Source: Hormiphora californensis (taxonomy: Eukaryota > Ctenophora > Tentaculata > Cydippida > Pleurobrachiidae). From it: a stretch of DNA of 64,000 nucleotides. Shown piece after piece: positions 24,044 through 35,600 of this stretch. The position numbers were made by a program, and so were the translations under genes. Under the pieces are notes generated by a model. It was not told where the DNA came from and searched no databases. It saw only the letters and a program-made list of their open reading frames with translations. The stretch's first letter is position 1, and the number at the start of each line of letters is the position of its first letter. Location of the stretch: assembly GCA_020137815.1 (NCBI GenBank), contig CM035353.1, positions 3,012,971 through 3,076,970 of the forward strand, read 5' to 3'.

Positions 24044-24740
24044 CTAGGGGGAGAGAGTTGTATGTGATACATGGCATGAGCCATAGTTGTAGGTAATCGA
24101 CAAATTGAGGGAGATACGGGTGTTTCAAATTAGCAGACTGAGGCGGGCTAATTGAAACACCAAATTTGGGTATATATCACGTGACCCTGACCCCGGAAGA
24201 CAAATGGAGACATATCAAACCACTCCAAAAACTACCCTGGGACTGTCTCGGTAACATAGGGTGAAAAAAATTTGGTTCAACTTGATTTGAGGACACACAA
24301 AGGAAAAAAGTGAAAAGGTGTTTCAAATAGCCAGTCGCTACCCTAATGCAAATACTCTTGTTTAATTTTTGTTTCTTGGTTCCCTATACCGGGAAGAGTC
24401 AGCACAGTAATCTACTTTGGAATTGGATTGCTGAAAAGACTGAGACAGGGACGACCGCGGAGACGTATATTTCCCCATTCCAGCATATTATTTCAAACAT
24501 TGTTTATTCTTCTCTGAATATCACTATTTATAGGAAGTCTAAGATAATAAATCTTGCAATATTCACAGTTCTTACAGATATACAGTTGGTTGTCCAGCTC
24601 GATATGAGACTCATGATGATAATTCTTTTGTAACAATAGGGACAATTGCGATTCTTTGGGTATGGCCTTTCAGCTGGTAGTGATATCCAAAGAGTCTAAA
24701 TTTGTCCAAAAATTGAATAAACATTGTTTATCAATGATAA
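24044..24740. other. Spacer between divergent genes
   Basis: Separates the mosaic gene (leftward) from the aquaporin (rightward). Contains inverted and direct copies of gtgtttcaaattagc and gctaattgaaacacc (24109-24163, 24316-24335). No exon recognised. Confidence 0.4.
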
Positions 24741-24790
24741 ATGGGTCGCATATTACATATCACATATTATCAACATAATATGCGACCCAT
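24741..24790. repeat. Perfect 15-bp inverted repeat upstream of the aquaporin start
   Basis: ATGGGTCGCATATTA, a 20-bp loop, then TAATATGCGACCCAT. It lies 78 bp upstream of the ATG at 24869. It could be a small MITE or a promoter or 5' UTR hairpin. Confidence 0.7.
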
Positions 24791-24868
24791 GAGAAAATTT
24801 CTAGATACCAAACTGTACCCTCTGCTTTTGTTGACCTTAGTACATACACTTTAACACACACACATATC

Positions 24869-27382
24869 ATGGCCGAGGGGTCTACAACTCCTAGTGTCGA
24901 TCAGGGCGTTGTTGTGAACACTGTAACCATGGTAACCGCCGATGACCTTACTGAATTGTCAGAGGTACGGGTTGTACTCAACAAGGGTGATCCTGGCTCC
25001 CAGACAACTTCAGAGGAGGGAGACGAGGCAACTAATAGGAGGGCGGTGTGGAAGTTAGTTGATAGGGATGAAGATACGCCCAGGTATAATAGTGTCGGAG
25101 TTTTTGAAGTTGTTAGGGGGTGACAACTTCAAAAAATACGACTTTATACTGCTCTTGTTTCAAACCGAACCTTTGGACATGGCCATGACATGTCAAATAC
25201 ACAACGAACAACGAAGAAATCAGCTTATTATTGCATTGGTTTTCCTATTCAAGCCAGAAAGCTTCCCGCCCCCTAACTACACTCCATTTCATATCAGGTT
25301 GCTTGGTAGGGCAGGCTTCCCGCCCCCTAACTACACTCCATTTCATATCAGGTTGCTTGGTAGGGCAGCTTCCCGCCCCCTAACTACACTCCATTTCATA
25401 TCAGGTTGCTTGGTAGGGCAGTGCTCCCCGCCCCCTAACTACACTCCATTTCATATCAGGTTGCTTGGTAGGGCAGTGCTCCCCGCCCCCTAACTACACT
25501 CCATTTCATATCAGGTTGCTTGGTAGGGCAGTGCTCCCCCCCCCTAACTACACTCCATTTCATATCAGGTTGCTTGGTAGGGCAGTGCTCCCCGCCCCCC
25601 TAACTACAATCCATTTCATATCAGGTTGCTTGGTAGGGCAGTGCTCCCCGCCCCCTAACTACACTCCATTTCATATCAGGTTGCTTGGTAGGGCAGGCTT
25701 CCCGCCCCCCTAACTACACTCCATTTCATATCAGGTTGCTTGGTAGGGCAGTGCTCCCCGCCCCCTAACTACACTCCATTTCATATCAGGTTGCTTGGTA
25801 GGGCAGTGCTCCCCGCCCCCTAACTACACTCCATTTCATATCAGGTTGCTTGGTAGGGCAGTGCTCCCCCGCCCCCTAACTACACTCCATTTCATATCAG
25901 GTTGCTTGGTAGGGCAGCTTCCCCGCCCCCTAACTACACTCCATTTCATATCAGGTTGCTTGGTAGGGCAGCTTCCCGCCCCCTAACTACACTCCATTTC
26001 ATATCAGGTTGCTTGGTAGGGCAGTGCTTCCCGCCCCCCTAACTACACTCCATTTCATATCAGGTTGCTTGGTAGGGCAGTGCTTGCTGAGTTTCTCGGT
26101 ACACTTCTTCTAATTGGAATCGGAATCGGACTAGCTAATCCGAGGGTGTTGGGGAAACTTGAACCTGGAAACCGGATCCTATACTCCCCCAATATGGGAA
26201 TCGGTGCCAGCCTAGGTATATATAACCATCTGTTACCATGGTTATCCAATTAGTTTACCATGGTTACCCAATTAGTTTACACGGTAACCATGGTAACCAT
26301 ATTATGGTAACCAAATTACGTGCTTGCAGCGGTTGGAGCACTGGTATATGTGGGCCTGCCCGTGAGTGGTGGCCATATCAATCCCGCAGTCTCCCTGGGT
26401 CTGTTTCTTGACAAACGGATTAGCGTCCTCCGCCTCTTCCTTTACTGGGCAGCACAGTTTATCGGGGGAATTGCCGGTGCAGGTATGTTAAATACTGGTC
26501 TCTGATTGGCTCATAACCAGTCACGTGACCTAAATAACGAGTTCTGATTGGTTGTTTACTTGTGTCGGTCTGTTCCTGACACTATCCCTGAAGAAGCCGA
26601 TACAGCTGTAGCTGCACTATATCTCACCCATCATGTGGCTTATCAATTTCACAATGGAATTGTTAAACATTCTATATTATAGGTTTGATATTCGTGTTAT
26701 GTAACTACAAGGACCGTCCGAGTCCTACCACCGGTACTGTGAGTTATGACCTTGTTGAATACACCTACCCCCAAGTGTTCTTCAACGAGGTATTTGGAAC
26801 AATGCTACTAATACTGGCAGTGTATGCCACCTTTATCGAACCCAACCAGGACCTGAACTACTTGAAATGTATCGTTATTTCAATCACTTGTATGGTAAGT
26901 CATGGAGAATTGTTGAACTGCCAAACAGCTTCAACCACCGACAGCCAACTTCATGAGCCATGACAGCCAAACAACCTAATTATAAATTAGAATCAAACCA
27001 AAAAAATATTAGAGACTAGAATCAAAGTTTGATTCAAACCTAATTTATCACAATTGTAGTTATAAATGCAGTTAATGCAGTTAACCGATATATAACTATT
27101 TCAGATAGCTAATCCGATGTGTTGCATAAACCCAGCAAGGGGCCTTGCCTTTAATGTTATTACCCTTCAGAAACTAAACAGTGTTGGAGTAAGTATAAAA
27201 GGGGTAAAAGCTGTAATTCGGAACACATTTTTCATCATTGTACATTAGCATGATTAGGTATTCCCTGGGTTAAAATGGTGCTAATATAACCATCGCCCAC
27301 AATTCAGGCATCTGTTTTTGGGCCGCTGTTTGGTGCTATAGTTGCAGCTGTGATTTACAACACTGTTCTGAAAACAAACTGA
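24869..27382 (+). CDS. Aquaporin (MIP family water/solute channel)
   Basis: Six exons join in phase: 24869-25083, 26064-26215, 26330-26482, 26683-26894, 27105-27188 and 27308-27382, giving 296 residues, normal for the family. Residues 1-71 are an acidic, Thr-rich N-terminal tail. The channel then begins with LLGRAVLAEFLGTLLLIG (TM1). Loop B has SGGHINPAVS and loop E has CINPARG, so both NPA motifs and the selectivity-filter arginine are present. A cysteine sits three residues before the second NPA, as at the mercury-sensitive site of AQP1. TM6 is FGPLFGAIVAAVIYNTVL, then KTN and stop. It is an integral membrane channel for water and possibly small solutes; orthodox versus glycerol type cannot be settled here. 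Introns hold an array of duplicated acceptors and a hAT-like MITE. Confidence 0.9.
25260..26080 (+). repeat. 15-copy 53-55 bp array of duplicated 3' splice sites
   Basis: Each unit reads ccgccccctaactacactcc, then atttcatatcaggttgcttg and gtagggcag. It therefore contains a CTAAC branch-like site, a pyrimidine-rich tract, the AG acceptor and the first 16-17 coding bases of aquaporin exon 2. The last unit runs directly into the exon (acceptor AG at 26062-26063). Unit lengths vary between 53 and 55 bp, so upstream acceptors would give different frames. Confidence 0.92.
26491..26578 (-). mobile_element. hAT-like MITE copy 5 (in aquaporin intron 3)
   Basis: Reverse orientation, from atactggtctctgattgg to tcggtctgttcctg. 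The outer 20 bp of one end are missing. It begins about 8 bp after the donor of exon 3. Confidence 0.75.
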
Positions 27383-27417
27383 GAGAATTTCAACAAGGCA
27401 TGGAGCTGTAACCAAAC

Positions 27418-27510
27418 CAGGAAATACTGGTCCCTGATTGGCTGATAACCAGTCACGTGACCTAAATAACGAGTTCTGATTGGTTGTTTACTTGTTTCGG
27501 TCGGTTCCTG
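27418..27510 (-). mobile_element. hAT-like MITE copy 6 (just 3' of aquaporin)
   Basis: Starts 35 bp after the aquaporin stop codon and could fall in its 3' UTR. It ends TTCGGTCGGTTCCTG; about 15 bp of the other terminus are missing. Confidence 0.8.
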
Positions 27511-28200
27511 ATCAATACAAGGCCCCATTCTGCAGCTTGTTATGTTCCTACCCGAACAAGTAACACCTCCCAGCCATTATCTCAGTACCATGATGGACAA
27601 TTAAATTGAGACTATGACCTTTGTGATGCCTTGAAATGATTGTGACTTGAGCAGCCATGATACATGTATCTTGAAAATGATCATTAATCATGATAATTGA
27701 TTGAATATCGACATATAATATGCAAATTAAAAACAACGGTAGTTTTTAAGGTCTATATACGCATGTTTCATGATGTCCCACGAGGGGACACCAATCATCA
27801 GTAGACAAAGATCAAAATGAGAATGAATTGTGATAAAGTATGACTCCTTCATAAACCACGTCAGTCAAACGTTCCTAGTTAGAATTAGTAGCTCCATTTC
27901 GTCACATCTTCGTATCTTGGACATCTAGAATCCCCAGTTTCAAAGTACGTCAACCATTTCCCTTTCTTGGAGTGTGTAATCTGTATTCCATTTTGATCAT
28001 TGTTCCTCAAAACCAGACGTCGTACGTGTCCTCAGATCCACAAGAGAGCTCTACAACCACCTCCTATTATGTATATTTTTGCCCATTATATCAGCTTTTT
28101 TTCTGTGCTTGCCCCCCCCCCTCTCCCTGTCCCAGTACCTGATTATGTTTGTAACATTGACAAATGACGGGACTTGCTGTTCTCTCAGGATCAGATCTTC
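27511..28200. other. No recognised gene
   Basis: Unique sequence downstream of the aquaporin, with a C run at 28111-28120. No supported exon. Confidence 0.4.
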
Positions 28201-28210
28201 TTCCCTCACG

Positions 28211-28382
28211 AACAGCGGAGGATCAGGTCTCTTCCTGTAACATTTGATATTGTATCATTTGACAGCGGAGGATCAGGTCTCTTCCTGTAACATATGATAT
28301 TGTATCATTTGACAGCGGAGGATCAGGTCTCTTCCTGTAACATTTGACAATGGAGGATCAGGTCTCTTCCTGTAACATTTGG
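28211..28382. repeat. 50-bp minisatellite (3.5 copies)
   Basis: The unit contains cagcggaggatcaggtctct and tcctgtaacatttgatattg. The last units shorten to 35 bp. Confidence 0.9.
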
Positions 28383-28484
28383 GGCGTTGGTTACAATGCT
28401 ACATACCTAGATACATCATGACGTGCCACTATTGTAGTTTGGGGCGTTGGTGATCCTCTCGTCACACACGTAAACTCCGCCCTG

Positions 28485-28785
28485 CCTTATAATAGGGGGA
28501 GAGGGGTATAATAGGGGGAGAGGGGTATACTAGGGGAGATCGGGGTACAATAGGGGGAGGGGGTATAATAGGGGAGGGGGTATTAGGGGGAGATGGGTAT
28601 AGGGGGAGATGGGTATAGGGGGAGAGGGGAAGAGGGGGAGAGGGGTATAATAGGGGGAGAGGGGTATAGGGCGAGATGGGTATAATTATAGGGGGAGAGG
28701 GGTATAATAGGGGGAGAGGGGTATAATTATAGGGGGAGAGGGGTATAGGGGAGAGGGGTATAATAGGGGGAGAGGGGTATACTGT
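28485..28785. repeat. G-rich 18-20 bp minisatellite
   Basis: Degenerate copies of agggggagaggggtataat over 300 bp, with strong G/C strand asymmetry. Confidence 0.9.
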
Positions 28786-29053
28786 AGCGGTGAAACAATG
28801 AATAAACTTAGGTTTATTAACACAACAGACAAACAAGCCGAAAGCAACAACAAATTCACATTTAGATGACAAACATACATGACTACCGACAAACATGCAT
28901 AGTGGATCAGCTGACAGTTCAGCTGATGCCACAAGAGATCTCCCGGGGACGTCTCTGTGAGATATCTCCGGAGGTGCAAGGAGGCCGAAAGTGTTTATCA
29001 AATAATTGTTTTTTTAAACTTTTTTTTAAAACTTTTTTTCGCTAATTTCCTAC

Positions 29054-29139
29054 CTCCGGGAGGGGATGTGGTGTTGACGGGTGGTTTGAGGATATGTGCA
29101 CTGAACTCCTCCTCTATGCTACGCTGCACCTGTTGATCT
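29054..29139 (-). CDS. Exon of unrecognised gene
   Basis: Acceptor ctacgtgcag; donor GTAGGAAA. The only open frame reads (K)DQQVQRSIEEEFSAHILKPP, then VNTTSPPG. Its one-base 5' phase matches the two spare bases of the exon at 29227-29304. No domain recognised. Confidence 0.45.
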
Positions 29140-29226
29140 CTGCACGTAGTGCAGAATTATCAGTGAATTGCTACAAAAAATACTCGAGCTATTGAATTGA
29201 TTATATGTATCGAGTTAAATCCTTAC

Positions 29227-29304
29227 TTGAGTCGTTTGCGGATATTTCTGCAGCGTGACTGTAGATTTGGCATGAAACCCCCACAATCTTTCAAATGGTT
29301 GCAC
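29227..29304 (-). CDS. Exon of unrecognised gene (Cys-containing)
   Basis: Acceptor gttgttacag; donor GTAAGGAT. Reads CNHLKDCGGFMPNLQSRCRN, then IRKRLK. It joins in phase to 29054-29139, giving a Lys/Arg-rich segment followed by an acidic helix-like one. Family unknown. Further exons to the right were not found. Confidence 0.45.
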
Positions 29305-30399
29305 CTGTAACAACAGGGGTTATAAACAGGGAGGACCTGGTGGTGTATAACACTATATAATCATTACCGCGTGCATCAATGAGACCATGATGATTTATTT
29401 GTAAAGATAAAAAATATTTACAAAACTATAATTTATAGTATAAAGACCCCGCCCGTTTCGAATTCTCAATGCACTGATATCTAATGAGATATGATCGGGT
29501 TTTACAGTAGCGCTCACTGAGATTGCATAATTGATCTCAGAACGCTTAAGAAAACCTTTTGTAGACTCCCATTGCTTTGCACTCTTTTCGTGTTAAATCC
29601 GCAACAACAGATCCGGAGTTAAACAGAAGTAACAAATAAACCAGGCCCATGATAAGCTGCAGTGCAGGCAGAGAGATCCGTTAAATTGGTATAGAAGCAA
29701 GCAAACAATATATTCCAATGTCTACTAGAGAGAGAGATTACTTTTAGGAAGGATCCACGCAAAAAGAGCTGAGGTAAAAGAAGAGACGATTTAAGAGAAG
29801 TATAAAGACGCGATCCTGCTACTTAATCCCACACACTCTCAATCCCTGCAGCAGTCCATCTCTATATACTACTCGATGGCTCGGAGGGAAAGCCGCGGTT
29901 CACTAATTCCACATCATATGGTTCTCTTTATGCCATACATATATGAGTTACAGGGAAATGGGTTTATATGACATCGGCCTTGCTCACAAAACATGCATAT
30001 ACCCCAAATATTTACTTATGGATATGGTATTGAAAGAAGGACGAGAGAGACAGAGACAGAGATCAGAGAGATTGAGAGATATATAGAGAGGAAAAAATGA
30101 AGAAACAAATCTAATCTAAAATTCGCATCAATCAAACTATCAAATGCGACGGTCTTCAAAAAATGTAGATGTTGTCCCAACTCATATCACAATATACGAT
30201 ATAAGCAATGATGGGCGACTGGTGAAGAATGCAGACATCGACCCTTGAACGAATTGTTGAGTAGAGATGCGTCGCGGCCTCTCGATCACTAATCGTTGCA
30301 TATAATCCACAAAAAATTACTAGGCAATGATTCATTGCCTGGAAGTTCCAGTGATGTCTGTTGACTATTTGCAACACTCCTAAGCTGGTATTAATAAAC
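29305..30399. other. No recognised gene
   Basis: AT-leaning unique sequence, possibly intron or upstream region of the unrecognised minus-strand gene. Confidence 0.35.
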
Positions 30400-30697
30400 G
30401 GGGATTCGCGGATTCGCGGATAATGTCCCGGATCGCGGATAAAATCGCGGATAATTAATCCCGGATTGGATCGCGGATCGCGGATAAGTAATCACGGATT
30501 GCGGATCGGGGATAAGTGATCGCGGATTGCGGATCGCGGATCGCGGATTGCGCATCGCGGATTGCGGATTGCGGATCGCGGATTGCGGATCGCGGATTGC
30601 GGATCGCGGATAAGTAATTGCGGATTGCGGATCGCGGATAAGTAATCGCGGATTGCGGATCGCGGATAAGTAATCGCGGATTGCGGATCGCGGATTT
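30400..30697. repeat. Degenerate cggatcgcggattg array
   Basis: 300 bp of interleaved 6-14 bp words (cggattg, cggatcg) with periodic ataagtaat inserts, in a higher-order pattern of about 35 bp near the right end. Confidence 0.92.
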
Positions 30698-30864
30698 GTG
30701 TTTGACCTTGTGTTGTCTCTCTTATTAGTGTCTATCTCCCTCTTTCTTCATCTCTATCTCAATTTCTCTGTCGTCACGTCTTTGTCTATTTTCTACTTTA
30801 TATGGGGGATCTCATCACGCACAGTGGACTACTGAGTACTGGGTTAAATGTGGGATCTGATACT

Positions 30865-30975
30865 CACTGGGGTGATCTGATACTCTCTGGGGTGATCTGA
30901 TCATGGGTGGGGTGATCTGATCCTCAGTGGGGTGATCTGATCTTGGGTGGGGGATCTGATCATGCATGTGGGGTT
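30865..30975. repeat. 20-22 bp tandem repeat (ggggtgatctgatc)
   Basis: Five to six units of tggggtgatctgatc plus four to six variable bases. Confidence 0.85.
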
Positions 30976-31577
30976 ATGTGATCTGAGCTGATGACGGGAA
31001 TTTTTGGAACCCTTTCCATGCATGGTAAGATGAACGTTTGTTAGCTTATCGCGTTAAAGGTTTATTTTTAAATCGCCTCCCCCCCCCCACACACACCCTA
31101 GCGGCTGGCGCTTCGGGATCGGGGTCGTGATTTGATCCTTATATTTGATCATTATAGTTCAGGTGCCAAGATCTCTTGGGAGAAAATAGTCGTGAAATAC
31201 AGATTGCCTCAGTTCTACCTAAAATTAAATTGTAGATGCGAGATGCCCCGTCCGAAGATTGTTACATGCTCAAAGCGCTAAATTTATATATTTTGAAAGA
31301 GTCCATTAAATCATTCCGTTCGAACTTCGAATAGAACGCATATAAGTGCATAACGGAACGCACAATTTTAAATGAAATACGCAAACAGTCTCTTTGTTCT
31401 ATGATACTACAATATGAAACTGTGGCGATCGTACCGAACTATCCCCGTGGTCTCTCTATACTCGCTCTTTCTTACTGTAGCACTCTTGTTTACTGTAGCA
31501 CTGGGTTCTCTCCCTCTCTCCCTTTCTCTTCTTCGGGTCATGTGATCACTGAAGTTCAAAGGTTTCATTGAGAAATC

Positions 31578-31806
31578 ATTTGCAAGAGGCTGATTTTTTT
31601 TACTGGAATACTGGTTCAATGTTCATCTCTCGAGGTGTTCTTTATCCAAACAGAGCCAATTTCACCGTTTTCGGTATTTTCGCCGAGTTGGAACATAGCT
31701 GTGACCGGATATTAGCCAAAAATGCCAAAAACGGTGAAATTGACTCAGTTTGGATAAAAAACACCTCGAGATATGTACCAGTAAAGAATGAAGCCAATTG
31801 CAAATG
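31578..31806. mobile_element. Hairpin element, 0.23 kb
   Basis: Inverted arms run from ATTTGCAA through TTTACTGG, CTCGAGGTGTT, TTTATCCAAAC and TTTCACCGTTTT, and their complements. The loop lies near 31680-31715. No clear target duplication. A frame across it is not credible as a gene. Confidence 0.6.
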
Positions 31807-32469
31807 AAGGCATCCATCCGGATGATCGTTTTAGCACGTGTGCTAAAAAGATCATAAAGGGTTTAGAAATCTCGGATTTAAAATAGTAACTCGAGCGTGG
31901 TTAAAATCGATACATAGGATATGGATGGATACATAGTGCAAATATTCTTGTTGGAATAAGGATTTCGCTCAGCTCCAAGAAGTGCCCCAGAGACGGTGCT
32001 CCACTCGCAATTGTACTAGCCTTAGGTACCTAGTAATAGGTATAATAATAAACGCAGTACATCCAAACATATTTTCTAGGGACGTTCTATGGAAATTCTA
32101 GATACATTTCGATTTTTATTACTATTTGATGGAAATTTTCAAACTTTCATCAACTGCAACGTGAAGCTGTTTATTGGGAATTGTTGCTACATAGTAAGAT
32201 GCATAATTGACTATGTGTGACTGAATAATGTGCGTTGAATATTAGAACTAGAATTTCTTGCCTCGCTCTAAATGCTCGACCCCTTCTCAACAAAACAAAG
32301 ACTTTCTTGATCTACCGAACCCTCACCGAGTGAAATTTAAATATTTAAGTAACGACGCAAAGAATTTTAACTAAATGAAATAACAGCAAACTTATAAATT
32401 TCACTCACAGCAGCTAAAACAATCAGCTCCTGCACGGCTTTACAACTTATTAAAGCTTATTTATTATTT
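31807..32469. other. No recognised gene
   Basis: Two adjacent short stem-loops at 31810-31850 (catccatccggatg; ttttagcacgtgtgctaaaa) precede gggtttag. A similar pair stands near 58865-58916. The remainder is unique AT-rich sequence downstream of the GPCR gene. Confidence 0.4.
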
Positions 32470-32500
32470 ACTAGCGCACCCACTGGGCCAAATTACCCCA
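32470..32500 (-). mobile_element. Helitron-like 3' end fragment
   Basis: On the minus strand gtgggtgcgctag is followed by T, the same 3' end as the 1.86-kb and 58-60 kb copies. Confidence 0.35.
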
Positions 32501-32613
32501 CTATTAATAATACCCTATGCATGTAGTCGATCAAAAAGCAGCACAGCAAGGTTCAATCAACTAATATCGAGAGTTTTCTTGCCCCCCCCCCCCCCTAATA
32601 TAATCGAGAGTTT

Positions 32614-35600
32614 TTACATCTGTGACTGTTCTTCTCCCGATTTTGGTGCAATATTGTTCTCTCCCATTTGATTCATCTCGATCTCCTCAACCTTGGGCCC
32701 TTGAAACCTCCTTCTCCACCACTGCCTCCACCTTCCCCACCACTGCCTCCACCATTTCCAGACAACTTGACCCACATTGTACACCGCATCGCTGTACAGC
32801 AGGGGGTTTATGGTTGAGTTAATGGGAAGAACGATGACGGAGAAGATACCGTAGTACGGCGTCGCATCCACAACCTCAGTCATGTGGAAAAATGAGACGG
32901 TCAAGAGAGGGAGCCAGCAGATCAAATCTGTAACGATGATCATGCTGACTTTACGTTGGATCTTCTGCTGACGTTTTATCCTAGCCTGCAAGCCGGGGTT
33001 GTGATTGCCCTCTTGGTTCATTCGGAGGTTTGCCATACTTTTCCGGGATGATGCTTCGATACAGGCATAACAGGAACATATGACAGCTAAGCAAATAAGG
33101 TTCAAAATTTGATAGGTCAGAGAAAAGGCGAACTGTGGATCACCGGGGAGAACAAAAAATTTGAATAGGCACACCGCTTCGTTACCATAGAAACCGATCA
33201 AAGAGTTCAAGCCTTCAAAGTTTCCATAGTCATTTGTGTACATGCCCCTTATGAGTGCTGTTATCTTATCCCAAGTTAGTCCAGTTCCAGTTGGGTTCCG
33301 CAAGATTCGTCCATAATACGCCTCTATAACCTCCAAATGCTCACCTTTATCGATCTTACCAATGAAAAACTTCACGTCTTCGCTCCAAACTTGGCCATTC
33401 CCAAAAACATCCTCAAAGTTTCTCAGAAGAATTACTGGAAAAAGTGCAAAGACGAGTGAAATGATGATTATGCCACCTGATAATATCAGGGGAGTCTTCA
33501 GCTTAATCTCTGAGTTAGTGCGATGAAGTCCAGTCAGTATACCCCTAACTCGAAACATACTGAGGATGGTCAAGGCCATGACTGACATCGCGCTGCCCGT
33601 AGTGCTGACAATACCCAGAGCGTCACAGTACCTGCTGGCCAGCCAGTAATCCTGTCTCTCACAGTAGTTTCCTTGGACAGCATCAGAAATCGAGTTCGCT
33701 AGTAGATAAGATCCCGTGAGAAGATCCCCGATGCAGATAGTTATTACAAGTAGCCTGTTTTCTAGCCCTGCTTGGTTTTCCACTGTCCGTAGCTCAAGAG
33801 CAACACTTGCCAATGTCCAGAGGTTCAATCCAACAGCGAGAGAGCCAAATAAAAATGCGCTTCCTTTTAAGTGAAAGCCTTGTAAAATTTCCTTTCTGCA
33901 TCTGTCGTTGCACTCATCTGATAAGTCCATACAATTGGGTACTCCATCACATACCTTGTACAGGGGAAAATATAACTGACTTTGACCTTTTGTGGTCTTA
34001 CATCGAAAATGGTTCTCACAGTTTTTCTCATCGCTTCCATCTCCACAGTCATCGATCAAGTTGCAGACTTTATCAAATGGTAGACACTTATTGTTCTCAC
34101 ACTCGAAAATATCCTGTCCAAATGAATCTTCTTTTCTCGTCACAAATGTCAAGGCATTTTCGTTGGCAATCGTGTGGAATCTGTTTTTAATTTCTGTCGC
34201 ACATGAGTGGAATTTAAGTGGACTTTTCGAGATAAGACAATTTCCACTACAAACCCCAAGACAAACCAAATAGACATGAAGTTCGCCAAAAGTATAGAGA
34301 CAGGAAAAGTTGTCAGGTGCCATTAATTTTGTCTCACGTTCAATGCCGAATATTGTTGAGTTCCTCATCTGAGCAGAGCTGTAACTCGAACAGTTGCCTA
34401 GCAACAACTCAAGGTTTTCCAGGCCAGGTAAGCAATGTCCTAGGTATTTGTTCCAAATGGTAACCTGAACTGCCTTATCGTGAACATCTGGAACAAGTCT
34501 CCGACAGACTGCGTTCTCATTCCCGCACGTATCGACACCATCGCACAGCAAGCTGGAAGGAATGATTGTCCTGTGGGCCAAACTCGCAGCGAAAGACGTC
34601 TTTGCAGGTGCTATTATCCTTGACAAACCTTTGAAAATTTCCTGTTCCACAAGAAGGCCATTGCTCCAGGATCTCATCTTCCCCATCAACACAGTCCTCA
34701 ACTCCGTCACCCAACCAATCCAACGGGAACGATGGGGAATAGACTGTGGGCTGGAGTTTCCTCCTGCATCCAGTGCCAGTCATCCACTTGCATTGAAACT
34801 CGTCTTGGCCAGTGGGACAATCGTGGTTGTTGTCACAAACCTGGTGCTTGTGGATGGTGCAGGTAGAGGTCACATCCACACAGAGGATATCCAGGTTGTC
34901 GTCACAGAGCCCCTGTCTAAGACCACCGCACACCATAACTTTAGCAACGGTGGACATGTAGCCGCGTATTGGACACGACAGGGCTACCCTGGCCGGATCG
35001 GAACAATTTGTCTGGTCCATGAAATCCAGACAATTGGGCATGTACAAAAAGAATGACGAATCGCTACCGGGTTTTTTGTAGCGGTGACTAACTTTTATAG
35101 TGGCGCAGCGGGTGAAGTTGAATATTGGTACGGTGAACAATCTCCCAGCATGCCTCACTGTACAGGAGGCGGTGTCATTCCCAACATCACAAGACCGTGT
35201 GTCTCCCTCCATATTGCATAGGTTCCGGTCCAAAGTTAACCCGCTAAAAATACACGCCCCCCATGCAGGCTTATATGGGGCATTTTGTCTACACTGGTAC
35301 CCGTAGATATAGTTGCCACAGCGGATCTCATCCCTACACGTGTCCTCGTCACATAACCCATCACAATTGACAATCAATTCAACGGCCCTACACTGTCCAT
35401 CGTACTGTTGGATATTCCGACATTGGTCATCTCGTGATTCCGGGTTGCAAATATCACGCATAGCCCGGGGATAGAAGGTTGAAGTTTTGGTAAAGCCAGT
35501 AGGACAGACACCCACCCCGCAGAGACCCTCCTGGGGTAGTAGACTAGCCATGTCCACGCCAGGGAGGTATCCACACATTTCGTAATGTTGGGGGTCCTGA

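Noticed and set aside
25260-26080. CRISPR-like regular array
   Set aside because: The units abut directly with no variable spacers, the context is an animal intron, and the unit duplicates a splice acceptor.
31568-31807. 79-codon frame
   Set aside because: It spans the arms of a hairpin element, and its residues show no family signature.
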